Assembly: GCF_046707225.1 (NCBI RefSeq) | Contig: NZ_JBJKOP010000036.1 | Span: 248,001-312,000, forward strand | Length of the DNA stretch: 64,000 nt | Direction: 5' to 3' | Source: Caproicibacter sp046707225 | GTDB lineage: Bacteria > Bacillota > Clostridia > Oscillospirales > Acutalibacteraceae | In this document: positions 14,410 through 23,075 of the stretch, piece by piece | How the letters are laid out: every line of letters starts with the position of its first letter | Position numbering within the stretch: position 1 is the first letter of the stretch | The notes under the pieces: model-generated | Database searches by the model: none | What the model saw: the letters and a program-made list of their open reading frames with translations, nothing else | What the model was told of the DNA's origin: nothing | Position numbers and translations under genes: made by a program

Positions 14410-15153
14410 ATGGCAGTAGTATCCATGAAGCAGCTTTTGGAAGCAGGCGTCCATTTCGGACACCAGACAAGAAGATGGAACCCGAAAATGGCGGAGTACA
14501 TCTTCACGGAACGCAACGGTATTTATATTATCGACCTGCAGAAAACCGTTCGCAAACTGGAGGATGCGTATAATTTTGTGCGCGATCTGTCAACGGACGG
14601 AAAGTCTGTGCTGTTTGTCGGAACGAAAAAGCAGGCTCAGGAATCCATTAAAAATGAAGCGGAACGCGCGGGCGCTTTCTATGTAAATGCGCGCTGGCTG
14701 GGCGGCATGCTCACGAATTTCCGTACAATCCGCCGCAGAATCGACCGTCTGAATCAGCTTAAGGCCATGGAAGAGGACGGTACTTTCGAACTGCTTCCCA
14801 AGAAAGAAGTCGGCAAACTGAAACTTGAGATCGAGAAACTCGAAAAGTTCCTCGGCGGTATTAAAGATATGAAGAGCCTTCCCGGCGCGTTGTTTATCGT
14901 GGACCCGAGGAAGGAAAGAATTGCGGTCGCAGAGGCAAGAAAACTGAATATTCCGATTGTTGCGATTGTTGACACGAACTGCGACCCGGACGAAATTGAT
15001 TATGTTATTCCGGGCAACGACGACGCAATCCGTGCCGTGAAACTGATTTCTGAGACAATGGCGAACGCAATTATTGAAGGCAGAGAAGGCCGTATGGGCG
15101 CAGCTGCCGCAGCGGAAAAGGAAGACGAGTCTGACGGAAGCGTCAAGGAATAA
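14410..15153 (+). CDS. rpsB: 30S ribosomal protein S2
   Basis: Structural protein of the small ribosomal subunit, 247 residues. Conserved signatures are VSMKQLLEAGVHFGHQTRRW near the N-terminus, FVGTKKQAQ, the ARWLGGMLTNFRTI segment and VAIVDTNCDPDEIDYVIPGN. The tail is acidic with Ala/Glu/Asp, common in Firmicutes. RBS AAGGAGG is well placed before ATG 14410. First gene of the classical rpsB-tsf operon. Confidence 0.98.
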   Translation: MAVVSMKQLLEAGVHFGHQTRRWNPKMAEYIFTERNGIYIIDLQKTVRKLEDAYNFVRDLSTDGKSVLFVGTKKQAQESIKNEAERAGAFYVNARWLGGMLTNFRTIRRRIDRLNQLKAMEEDGTFELLPKKEVGKLKLEIEKLEKFLGGIKDMKSLPGALFIVDPRKERIAVAEARKLNIPIVAIVDTNCDPDEIDYVIPGNDDAIRAVKLISETMANAIIEGREGRMGAAAAAEKEDESDGSVKE

Positions 15154-15199
15154 TCCTTTTTCAACTGAAAACAAAATGAATGAAGCGGAGGAATATAAC

Positions 15200-16114
15200 A
15201 TGGCTTTTACAGCTAAAGATGTCGCGGCCCTTCGCGCTAAGACAGGCTGCGGAATGATGGATTGCAAAAAAGCGCTGGACGCTTCCGGCGGGGACATGGA
15301 CAAGGCGATTGATTTTCTGCGTGAAAAAGGTCTTGCCGCCGCAACGAAAAAAGCGGACCGTATTGCGGCAGAAGGTGTCGCATACGTTGCGCTGAATGAC
15401 GCCGGCAACATCGGCGTGGTGATTGAAGTGAACGCGGAAACTGACTTTGTGGCAAAGAACGCGGAATTCCAGGAATTTGTCAAGACCTGCGCAAACACCG
15501 TGATTGAGCAGAATCCCGCGGATGTGGAAACTTTGCTTCAGTGCAAGGCTTCCGGCTCCAATGAAACAATCGACGCGATTTTGAAAGAGAAGATTCTTAA
15601 AATCGGCGAAAATATAAAAGTGCGCCGTTTCCGTCGGATGGAAGGCGCGCTGGGCGCCTATATTCACGCGGACGGAAAGATCGGTGTCCTTACCAAATTT
15701 GACACAACCGCTGAAATCGCCGCAAAACCGGAATTTCAGGAATATGCGAAGGATGTCTGCATGCAGATTGCCGCGATTGTACCGCAGTTTCTGGATGAGG
15801 AAAGCGTTCCGGCAGATGTTGTCGAACATGAGAAGAGCATTCTGAAACAGCAGATTATCGATTCCGGTAAACCGGCTGCGATCGCGGATAAAATTGTGAC
15901 CGGCAGATTGCAGAAATTCTTTAAGGAAGTTTGCCTTGTCGACCAGCTTTATGTAAAGGATGACAAGCTGACCATTAAGGATTTTACGGACCAGACTGCG
16001 AAGAAGCTCGGCGGCATCATCAAAATCGTCGACTTTGCACGCTTTGAAAAGGGCGAAGGCCTTGAAAAACGTCAGGATAATTTTGCGGATGAAGTCGCGG
16101 GCATGGTTAAATAA
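15200..16114 (+). CDS. tsf: translation elongation factor Ts
   Basis: Nucleotide exchange factor for EF-Tu, 304 residues. The N-terminal UBA-like domain contains VAALRAKTGCGMMDCKKAL; the TDFVAKN signature follows near residue 80, and the dimerisation domain extends to the C-terminus. Start is ATG 15200 with AGCGGAGG eight bases upstream; the longer open frame reaching back into rpsB is not coding. Second gene of the rpsB operon, closed by a clear terminator at 16135. Confidence 0.98.
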   Translation: MAFTAKDVAALRAKTGCGMMDCKKALDASGGDMDKAIDFLREKGLAAATKKADRIAAEGVAYVALNDAGNIGVVIEVNAETDFVAKNAEFQEFVKTCANTVIEQNPADVETLLQCKASGSNETIDAILKEKILKIGENIKVRRFRRMEGALGAYIHADGKIGVLTKFDTTAEIAAKPEFQEYAKDVCMQIAAIVPQFLDEESVPADVVEHEKSILKQQIIDSGKPAAIADKIVTGRLQKFFKEVCLVDQLYVKDDKLTIKDFTDQTAKKLGGIIKIVDFARFEKGEGLEKRQDNFADEVAGMVK

Positions 16115-16134
16115 TTTATTCAATTCGGTTTTTG

Positions 16135-16164
16135 GCAGCGCAGATTGAATCTGCGCTGCTTTTT
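16135..16164 (+). terminator. rpsB-tsf terminator
   Basis: GCAGCGCAGA and TCTGCGCTGC pair around a short TTGAA loop and are followed by TTTTTG. Confidence 0.88.
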
Positions 16165-16308
16165 GTTACCATTCAAGAACTCCCGGTTATGACTTGACGC
16201 TTAGAAGAGCTAAAATGCAAGCTGCGCCTTGTCTGCAATTCTGCTGATTGCGGAAAGCGGAATAGACATTTTATGAAACGCGAAGGGCTTTGGCGGGGAG
16301 AAGACGCA

Positions 16309-16381
16309 GCCCCTCCCGCGTTGGCCCGCTTCCGCACAAAATTGCTTACAATTTTAAGTTTGTTACTGTGCGGGAGGGGGC
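16309..16381. repeat. nested inverted repeats in the tsf-ygjP gap
   Basis: Outer arms GCCCCTCCCGC (16309-16319) and GCGGGAGGGGGC (16370-16381) pair with one bulge; inside them AAAATTG and CAATTTT (16338-16355) form a tight hairpin with a CTTA loop. The structure lies just upstream of the repeat at 16429 and may belong to the same mobile-element relic. Confidence 0.5.
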
Positions 16382-16428
16382 AGGGGGCGAGCAGCGACGC
16401 TGCAAGTGTAAGATACTCCGAATGCCTT

Positions 16429-16495
16429 GAGGCGCAGTCGGTAAAACAGGGCTTTGCCCACATAGGAAGAACCCCCGGCTATGTGCCGGGGGTGT
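16429..16495 (+). mobile_element. IS200/IS605-like right-end relic, copy 1
   Basis: A 67-bp segment that recurs at 39339-39403 with about 80 % identity. It holds a conserved GTAAAACAGGGCTTTGC core, then CATAGGAA and a hairpin CCCCCGGC/GCCGGGGG. Read as protein both copies give a similar VKQGFA(H/R)IG ending, which resembles the extreme C-terminus of TnpB followed by the right-end hairpin of IS200/IS605-type elements, the site of the TnpB guide RNA. No intact tnpB is present. The family call is by pattern only. Confidence 0.4.
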
Positions 16496-16520
16496 AACTA
16501 TTGTTTTGGGGGCAGATCAT

Positions 16521-17066
16521 ATGGACCGTACAATAAAAGTTCAAAGATCAAAACGAAAAACGATGTCGCTTTCCGTAAACAGAAACGGAGAGATCATTGT
16601 GAAAGCTCCCTTATTTCTGAAAAACGAGGTCATAGAGGAGTTTATCAGGAAACATGAGCTGTGGTTGGTAAAGCAGCTTCGTCTTCGGGACGAACGGGTC
16701 GCAAGGGAGCGGGCGCTGGCACTGACCCCTGAAAAAATAGCGGCGCTGAAGGAACGGGCACGGACTGTTTTGAGCGAAAGGGTAAATTATTACAGTAAAA
16801 TCATGGGGGTTCATCCTGCCGGACTGAAAATCACCTCCGCCAGAACGCGCTGGGGCTCCTGCAGCGCAATAAATGCTCTTTGCTTTTCTTATCGCCTGAT
16901 TTTGCTGGAGCCGGATGCCGTCGATTATGTTGTCGTACATGAGCTTGCACACATTCGGGAAAAAAATCACGGCCCCGGATTTTACCGGGAAGTAGAAAAA
17001 TATCTTCCGGATTACCGAAGACGGATTCAACTGCTCAAGGAAAGTCAAAATAAAATCGGTTTATGA
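16521..17066 (+). CDS. YgjP-like (M48/SprT-related) zinc metallopeptidase domain protein
   Basis: Protein of 181 residues with the zinc-binding HELAHIREKNHGPGF motif near residue 140 (HExxH plus a third His), preceded by RTRWGSCSA, the conserved signature of the DUF45/YgjP family. N-terminal residues form a beta-rich segment typical of these proteins. Often described as a UTP- or ribosome-associated metallohydrolase, but the substrate is not established. ATG 16521 is chosen because the G-run at 16507-16511 is correctly spaced; the TTG at 16506 overlaps it. Confidence 0.82.
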   Translation: MDRTIKVQRSKRKTMSLSVNRNGEIIVKAPLFLKNEVIEEFIRKHELWLVKQLRLRDERVARERALALTPEKIAALKERARTVLSERVNYYSKIMGVHPAGLKITSARTRWGSCSAINALCFSYRLILLEPDAVDYVVVHELAHIREKNHGPGFYREVEKYLPDYRRRIQLLKESQNKIGL

Positions 17067-17076
17067 CACATTATGC

Positions 17077-17110
17077 AAACGGACTCCGGCTTGTCCGCCG
17101 GAGTCCGTTT
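17077..17110. terminator. bidirectional terminator between the peptidase and MCP genes
   Basis: AAACGGACTCCGGC and GCCGGAGTCCGTTT form a perfect 14-bp stem with loop TTGTCC, placed between convergent stop codons at 17066 and 17115. Confidence 0.85.
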
Positions 17111-17114
17111 CGAA

Positions 17115-19217
17115 TCACTCAGCTGCTTTCACCGGAGTAAAGGAATATGTTTCCGGAGATGGTTTTGGTTCCGGCGGGGTACATTTCAGCGCAACGGGGG
17201 CGCTCGGAAGGTCCTCTTCTTCCTGAAGCTTGAATTTTTTTGTGAGCTCGTGGAGCTTTTGGGATTGCAGAGACAGATCATGACTGGCCGCGGCGTTTTC
17301 TTCGGAAGCCGCGGAATTTTTTTGCACTACTTCCGCAATTTGGACGATTCCGGACGTTACTTCGGATACGGCGTTTGCCTCATCGCCGGTGGATTTGGAG
17401 ATTTCATCGATCAGCCGCGTCGATTCTTCCGTGCTTTTCTGAAACTTACGGAAAGCAGCTGCCGTGGAATCAACGGCCTGCATGCCCTTATTCACAAGAG
17501 AAATCGAATTTTCAATCAGCAGGGAAGACTGCTTTGCCGCCTGAGAGCTTTTTACAGCGAGATTTCTCACTTCATCCGCCACAACGGCGAAGCCTTTTCC
17601 GGCTTCACCGGCTCTGGCGGATTCCACGGCTGCGTTTAGGGCCAGAATATTTGTCTGGAATGCAATTTCGTCGATGGTTTTAATGATCTTCCTGATTTGT
17701 TCGGAGGATCCGTTAATATCGTTCATTGCGGCAAGCAGACCGTTGACGTCCCGGTTGCCCGCTTCCATTTCTTCGAAAGATTTTTTGGAAATGGAACTCG
17801 CAAGGGCGGCATTGTCCGCCGTCTTTTTAATTTGTGTGGAGATTTTTTCGATCGTATCAGACAACAGCTCCGTTGTGCCTGCCTGTTCCGCCGCTCCCTG
17901 AGATAGGGAGGAGGCGCCGTCGGCGATTTGTCTGGAACGACTTTCAATGGATTCCGCGGCGGCGTTGATGTCATGGAACACATGGTTCAACGATTGACAA
18001 ATCGTATTCAAAGCCCGTTTGATTTCGATAAAATCGCCTAAATATTCTTTCTCGGTTCTTACGGTCAGGTCACCGCCGGAAACCGCGCTGAGAATGTCGG
18101 AAATTTCACCGATATAAGCCTGCAAACCGGATACGGTGTTTTCCAGTGCCGAAACAACCTGCCCGACCTCGTCCCTGGAATGAACGGTAAGAGCAACGAC
18201 GCTTTGATCAGTTAAGCCGATTTCCCCATGTTCCATATGGTTCGCAAGGAATACGACCTGTTCCAGCGGAGTCTTCACCCTCTTTTTGATGAAGCGTCTT
18301 AAAATCAATATTGCGGTCAGCATGAAAGCAACGCCTACAAGAATCGCGAATAAAATCATCGTGTTCTGCGTTTGCTCGATGCCTGAAATGTTTTTGCCTG
18401 TGAACAAAGCCCCAACGGCATTTCCGTTATAGCCGATGATCGGCATGTAACCGGAGATATAACTGCATCCTGAGATGTTTTCCTTGGAAAGATAGTTTTG
18501 CTTTTGCTGAATCACTTTTTCTTGAACATCCTGCTCCATTTTTAAACCGTTTTGCCGAATTTTATCCTTTGATGCCGTTGTATTAATTTGCTCGTTGCCC
18601 AGAAAAACTGAAAATTCACAGCCGGTGCTACTTTTCAGCCGGTCGAGAAAATTTGTCTCCACCGTGGAATCGGATACGCTTTGCAGGGAACACACAGCTG
18701 AAACGCATCCAATTACGGTTTTGTCCTCTTCAATCGGGGCACCGTAGCAAACACACAGCATTTTCCCGGTTAAAACCTCATTGACCAGCGCTTTTTGATT
18801 CTTTAATGCCTGCTTAATATGCTGCAGGCCGGAGAGATCGTTCAGCTCCAGCTCATTGTCTGACGAGGCAATGATTTTCCCGTTTTTGTCCGTAAGAAAG
18901 GCATAGCTCAGACCATAGGACAGCACATCGCTTTTCAGAGCCGATGCCATTCCGTAATTGTTTTTTTCCTTCACCGCACGGATCAGGTCGGGATTTTCGG
19001 AAAGATCATTTCCGGCACTCTGTACGTCGCTGTCGAAATCCTTTATCGTTTCAGACAGCCCGTTCAGCGCAACGGCGCAGTCCTGCCGGTAAGACTTTTC
19101 AAACGCGCGGTTTGTAAAGACGCTCATGATGAATATGACAACGGTCAGAGTGACTGCCAGCAGTACAGCAAAAAACACGGATAATGCAGAACTCAGATTT
19201 TTCCATTTGCTTTTCAT
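17115..19217 (-). CDS. methyl-accepting chemotaxis protein with large extracellular sensor
   Basis: Chemoreceptor of 700 residues. Helix 1 spans about 11-33; an extracellular ligand domain of about 245 residues follows (Cache-like pattern SYAFLTDKNGKIIASSDNE near residue 107); helix 2 is near 280-303, then HAMP (RVKTPLEQVVFLANH), and the cytoplasmic signalling hairpin with EIAFQTNILALNAAVESARAGE and the tip GFAVVADEVRNLA. ATG 19217 has GGAG eight bases upstream. It is the last gene of the kinase/sugar-binding protein unit, suggesting that the same sugars steer chemotaxis. No cheA or cheW lies in the window. Confidence 0.92.
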   Translation of the reverse strand: MKSKWKNLSSALSVFFAVLLAVTLTVVIFIMSVFTNRAFEKSYRQDCAVALNGLSETIKDFDSDVQSAGNDLSENPDLIRAVKEKNNYGMASALKSDVLSYGLSYAFLTDKNGKIIASSDNELELNDLSGLQHIKQALKNQKALVNEVLTGKMLCVCYGAPIEEDKTVIGCVSAVCSLQSVSDSTVETNFLDRLKSSTGCEFSVFLGNEQINTTASKDKIRQNGLKMEQDVQEKVIQQKQNYLSKENISGCSYISGYMPIIGYNGNAVGALFTGKNISGIEQTQNTMILFAILVGVAFMLTAILILRRFIKKRVKTPLEQVVFLANHMEHGEIGLTDQSVVALTVHSRDEVGQVVSALENTVSGLQAYIGEISDILSAVSGGDLTVRTEKEYLGDFIEIKRALNTICQSLNHVFHDINAAAESIESRSRQIADGASSLSQGAAEQAGTTELLSDTIEKISTQIKKTADNAALASSISKKSFEEMEAGNRDVNGLLAAMNDINGSSEQIRKIIKTIDEIAFQTNILALNAAVESARAGEAGKGFAVVADEVRNLAVKSSQAAKQSSLLIENSISLVNKGMQAVDSTAAAFRKFQKSTEESTRLIDEISKSTGDEANAVSEVTSGIVQIAEVVQKNSAASEENAAASHDLSLQSQKLHELTKKFKLQEEEDLPSAPVALKCTPPEPKPSPETYSFTPVKAAE

Positions 19218-19261
19218 ACGACTCACTCCTTTTTTTAAATGATCCTTAATTCTCCCTGAAT

Positions 19262-20287
19262 TTACTCGTAATCCTTCAGATTTTGTTTTGTAATCATTTG
19301 ATAAGGAATGTAGACGTAATGCTGGTTTTTTAGTTCGACTGTTTTGGGAATCTTTTGTCCGCAGGCCAGAGCATAGGATAAATCCATGATGGCGTCCGCC
19401 TGCTTTTTTGCATCGTTATACACCGTGCCAAGCATGGAACTGTCTTTCACTGCCTCCAGACCGGGCTGTGTGCCGTCGACTCCGACTACGACCGGTGCTC
19501 TTTTCAGGGAACTTCCTTGAATCGCGTCGATGGCGCCGAGCGCCATGTCGTCGTTATTGGAAAACACGACCTCGATTCTATCACCGTACTGTTTGATCCA
19601 CTGTGTCATTTTAGCGGTAGCCTGTGCGCGCTGCCAGTTTGCCGTGTCGTTCGCAAGTTTTTCAACCTGAATGCCTGATTCAATCAGATATTTAATGGAA
19701 TATTCCGTACGGAGCAAAGCGTCCTGGTGTCCCTGTTCCCCTTCCAGCATGACATACTGGATTTTTCCGTCTTTGTTTCTGTCAATGAGGTCGGGGTTTT
19801 CATGAAAAGCGTTGCCGATGATCTTGCCCTGTATGGTGCCGGACTGAGCCGCATCCGCCCCAACATAGTAAACCTTATTCCACATACGCACGTCCTCTTC
19901 AACAGGTTCCCTGTTGAAGAACACTACGGGGATATTGGCTTTTTTAGCTTTATTGATGATTGTGGACGCTACGGTGCGGTCCACCATGTTCACACAGATG
20001 ACCGAATAGTTTTTAGAAAGGAAACGGTCCACTTGATCATCCTGAATGGCCTGACTTGACTGACTGTCGGCAATATTCAAAATGATTTTTTTGCCGCTTT
20101 CGGATTCCTCCTTTTTTACGGCTGATTCCAGGTAGGTATCGACGGACTGTATAAACGTGTCGTCCTTTCGGTAAATGGTGACCCCGATTTTAATGGTCTT
20201 GACCGGGACACTTTCTGATGCACAGGAACCAAGCATTCCGGATAAAACGGTCAAAATGCAAATAACCGCCCGCTTCCAACTCCTCAT
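19262..20287 (-). CDS. MglB-like galactose/glucose-binding lipoprotein (paralogue of 27684-28787)
   Basis: Lipoprotein of 341 residues; signal MRSWKRAVICILTVLSGMLG ends in a lipobox with Cys near residue 22. The periplasmic-binding fold retains the sugar contacts known in E. coli MglB: Asp in YRKDDTF, Asn in FNREP, the GHQDALLRT loop (His, Asp, Arg), Trp in TANWQRAQ, and NNDDMALGA, then GVDGT. It is clearly paralogous to the mglB product encoded with the transporter. Being separated from the permease and placed between a kinase unit and a chemoreceptor, it may serve sensing rather than import; that is inference. Confidence 0.85.
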   Translation of the reverse strand: MRSWKRAVICILTVLSGMLGSCASESVPVKTIKIGVTIYRKDDTFIQSVDTYLESAVKKEESESGKKIILNIADSQSSQAIQDDQVDRFLSKNYSVICVNMVDRTVASTIINKAKKANIPVVFFNREPVEEDVRMWNKVYYVGADAAQSGTIQGKIIGNAFHENPDLIDRNKDGKIQYVMLEGEQGHQDALLRTEYSIKYLIESGIQVEKLANDTANWQRAQATAKMTQWIKQYGDRIEVVFSNNDDMALGAIDAIQGSSLKRAPVVVGVDGTQPGLEAVKDSSMLGTVYNDAKKQADAIMDLSYALACGQKIPKTVELKNQHYVYIPYQMITKQNLKDYE

Positions 20288-20302
20288 TTTTTCATCTCCC
20301 TG

Positions 20303-21256
20303 TCAACTTACAAACGGAAACAGCATATATTCGTTTTCGGGGTGATACATATTTGAACTGTCAGAGATAACGAAATTAATGTTCATATTTTTGCACGGAA
20401 TGTGATTGATGCGGTCGACTGCCATTTTGATTCCCAGATACCCGATCCCATATTGATTTTCCACACCGATTGCTTGAATGACACCTTCTTCCAGCAGAGA
20501 GACAATCGAACTGCTCCGACCGACTCCAAAAATTTGAGTATTCGCAGCGGCCTTGGATTTCAGAACTTTTTCAGCCTTTCCAAAGAGCTCCAGAGTCGCA
20601 CTGTCCGCAGCAATGAAAACTTCTCCTTTGTGTTGGAGCAGGATTCTTTCGGCATGGCCTGGGGCATCCTGTGAAAGATCTGAAAAATCCAGATAAGAGG
20701 GCTTGGCGCCAGCATCTTTCAAAACCTTTTCCACGCCGCCGCAAAACTCCGGACTGTTTTTTCGATTCAATATCACAAAACGTTGAGAGGAATTCTGTTT
20801 CTGTAAGATTTCTTTCGCCAAATTCTGCCCTAGCTGGTCGTTGTTACAGGAGATGTTAACGAGGTCGGACAAATTAGAGAGGGAGGACTGCAGGACAATC
20901 ACGGGAACTATTTTGTCCCCTTCCTTCATTGGTTTTATCAAGTTGGGGGAATCAACCGGCATGATCAGCACCGCGTTTGCACCGTTATTGATTTCCCGTT
21001 TCAAAAGCTCAATCTGCTGATTCGCGTCATTGTCGCTGGTCAATGTGTAAAAGCTGATGTCAGCATTCATCTCATCCGCGGCTTTTTCAATTCCAGACTT
21101 CATAACAGACAAATTTTCGGTGCTTTTTCCCGAACAAATAACGGAAATTGCATAGGGCTCGCTGGTGGACTTTGTGCCGTTGTTGTTTAGATAAAGATAA
21201 TAGCCTGACAGGATCAGCAGCAGGATGAAAAAGATGATGAGTTTGTTTCGTGACAC
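20303..21256 (-). CDS. membrane-anchored ribose-type sugar-binding protein
   Basis: Periplasmic-binding-protein fold type I, about 317 residues from GTG 21256, seven bases after the stop of the kinase gene; GGAG of its RBS overlaps that stop, so translation is coupled. The N-terminus has one hydrophobic helix (KLIIFFILLLILSGYYLYL) and no lipobox Cys, so it is a membrane-tethered protein. The fold is seen in SVICSGKSTENLSVMKSGI, NGANAVLIMPVDSP and GVGRSSSIVSLLEEG. Similar arrangements, a tethered sugar-binding protein beside a LytS/YesM kinase, are known from XylFII-LytS of Clostridium. Ligand unknown. Confidence 0.8.
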   Translation of the reverse strand: MSRNKLIIFFILLLILSGYYLYLNNNGTKSTSEPYAISVICSGKSTENLSVMKSGIEKAADEMNADISFYTLTSDNDANQQIELLKREINNGANAVLIMPVDSPNLIKPMKEGDKIVPVIVLQSSLSNLSDLVNISCNNDQLGQNLAKEILQKQNSSQRFVILNRKNSPEFCGGVEKVLKDAGAKPSYLDFSDLSQDAPGHAERILLQHKGEVFIAADSATLELFGKAEKVLKSKAAANTQIFGVGRSSSIVSLLEEGVIQAIGVENQYGIGYLGIKMAVDRINHIPCKNMNINFVISDSSNMYHPENEYMLFPFVS

Positions 21257-21263
21257 CCGGCTT

Positions 21264-23066
21264 TCACTCCTTTTCTTCAAATTCTTCCAGACTTTTTTTA
21301 GGCAGATGAATTCTTGCTGTGGTACCGACGTCCGGTTCGCTGAACAGGGAAAGACCGTACTGCACGCCGAAATAAAGCTGTATTCTTTCATTGATGTTCT
21401 TCAGTCCGATGCCGGAGCCGCTTCCCCGAACGAGCGCAGCGTTTTCACTCAGCAGACGATCAGCCTGTTCCTGCGGCATTCCGGGTCCGTTGTCGATGAC
21501 ATCGATCCATAATTCATGATCTTTACAATAGGCCTCGACTCTGATTTTTCCGTCATCCATGAATTCCATTCCGTGATAAATGGAATTTTCGACCAGCGGC
21601 TGAATGATCAATTTGATTGTTGCGCACTGCAGAACCTGCGGTTCCGAATGAATCGAATACTGAAATTTGTCGGCAAATCTGTAATTTTGAATAATCAGAT
21701 AATTCTTCACGTGCTCCAGTTCATCGGCAACGGAAATTATGTTTTTTCCCTTGCTGATGCTGATACGAAACAGCTTAGCCAGAGAAGTGACCATTGTGTT
21801 TGCGTCCTGGTATTTTCCGTTTTCGTTCATCCAGACAATCGAGTCCAGAGTGTTATACAGAAAATGGGGATTGATCTGCGCCTGAAGAGCATCGAGCTCG
21901 CTTCGCCGCTTGGCTTTCTGCTCCGATACAATATCGTCCATCAGCGTTCTGGTCTGACGGACCATGGAACGGATTGCTTTTCCAAGGTGTTCGACTTCAT
22001 AGGAACCGCTGATTGCGATCTTCTGTTCGTCAAGGTCGCCGCTCTCCAGATTTTTTACGGAATTTTCCAGCTTCATGATCGGTTTTGCAATGCGGGAGGA
22101 TAAAAACATATTGACGATGATGAGCAGATAGGAAATGAACAGGGCAAACAAAAGGGTATAAGACGTAAAGTTGGAGTAATTCGCCGTGATATCCTGAATC
22201 GGGTTGACCGCGATAATTTTCCATCCAGTGTATCCGACGGTCTTGACGGTGATCAGCCGCTGCCTGCCGTTAAACGTTTCCGAATAGGTACCGTCCTCAT
22301 GCTTTGCGTTGTCCAGGTTGTTTTCATTCGTCAGGTTGGAATAAATCAGCCTTTGCTTGGGGTGATAAATGATTTGACCTTTTTCATCCGTGATGTAAAC
22401 ATAGCCGGACCCGCCCAGATAGTTGTTTTTGCAGACCTGTTCAATTCCGCTGTAATTCATGTCTACCAGCAGGACGCCGTGGATAATGGAGCCGGCCGAG
22501 GTCAGCTCTACCGAACGGCTGAGAGAAATCACCCAATGAGAATTGTCGTCCGGGTCTAAAAAAAGATCTTCCACGTGTGGAGTCGAAAAATGGAGATTTT
22601 CGATTCTGGCCATCGCAATTTGGAACCAGCTCTGTTCTTTTACGTCGATAGAGGGCTTTAGCTGAGAAAGCGGTTCCGCCGCTATGATTTTTCCGTCGTC
22701 TGAAAAGACGGCGATACTGACAAGCTGGTCTCTGTTTGTTTCATAAAGCAAACTCATCTGATAGTTGATATTGTCATCCTTCAGGTCGGAATTTTTAATG
22801 ACCCGGTAATACATGGAGTCGGAGATTCTCATCATGCTTCGAAGGTAAGAATCCAAGTTCAGGCTGATCTGATCCACAATGCGCTTATTGCTGTTTGAAA
22901 TGACTTCCATTGTCGAATTCACATATCTTACGGACAGGGAAACGGCGATCAGCGCCATTCCGATTACCATTACGATCGTGAATGAAATGGAAATGGAAAA
23001 CTGAATGCTCCTTTTATGCAAAGAATGCCGGATCCGATCTTTGAAAACTCTAATCTTGTCCCACAT
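21264..23066 (-). CDS. YesM-type sensor histidine kinase
   Basis: 600 residues. Helix 1 about 22-45; extracellular dCache-like sensor about 46-300 (contains GGSGYVYITDEKGQIIYHP); helix 2 about 300-325; HAMP to about 375; then the His_kinase domain of the LytS/YesM class with QINPHFLYNTLDSIVWM, whose His is the phosphorylation site, and an ATPase with DNGPGM and GSGIGLKNI. ATG 23066 follows GAGGGATTACA. The gene starts nine bases after the response regulator stop and is followed at once by a sugar-binding protein gene, pointing to ligand-loaded binding protein as input. Confidence 0.9.
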   Translation of the reverse strand: MWDKIRVFKDRIRHSLHKRSIQFSISISFTIVMVIGMALIAVSLSVRYVNSTMEVISNSNKRIVDQISLNLDSYLRSMMRISDSMYYRVIKNSDLKDDNINYQMSLLYETNRDQLVSIAVFSDDGKIIAAEPLSQLKPSIDVKEQSWFQIAMARIENLHFSTPHVEDLFLDPDDNSHWVISLSRSVELTSAGSIIHGVLLVDMNYSGIEQVCKNNYLGGSGYVYITDEKGQIIYHPKQRLIYSNLTNENNLDNAKHEDGTYSETFNGRQRLITVKTVGYTGWKIIAVNPIQDITANYSNFTSYTLLFALFISYLLIIVNMFLSSRIAKPIMKLENSVKNLESGDLDEQKIAISGSYEVEHLGKAIRSMVRQTRTLMDDIVSEQKAKRRSELDALQAQINPHFLYNTLDSIVWMNENGKYQDANTMVTSLAKLFRISISKGKNIISVADELEHVKNYLIIQNYRFADKFQYSIHSEPQVLQCATIKLIIQPLVENSIYHGMEFMDDGKIRVEAYCKDHELWIDVIDNGPGMPQEQADRLLSENAALVRGSGSGIGLKNINERIQLYFGVQYGLSLFSEPDVGTTARIHLPKKSLEEFEEKE

Positions 23067-23075
23067 TGTAATCCC

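Noticed and set aside
15161..16123. 320-codon open frame antisense to tsf
   Set aside because: EF-Ts is unmistakable on the plus strand; the antisense frame is a shadow.
16273..16497. 75-codon open frame between tsf and the metalloprotease gene
   Set aside because: It runs through hairpins and the repeat relic; only its end resembles TnpB, so it is annotated as a relic rather than a gene.
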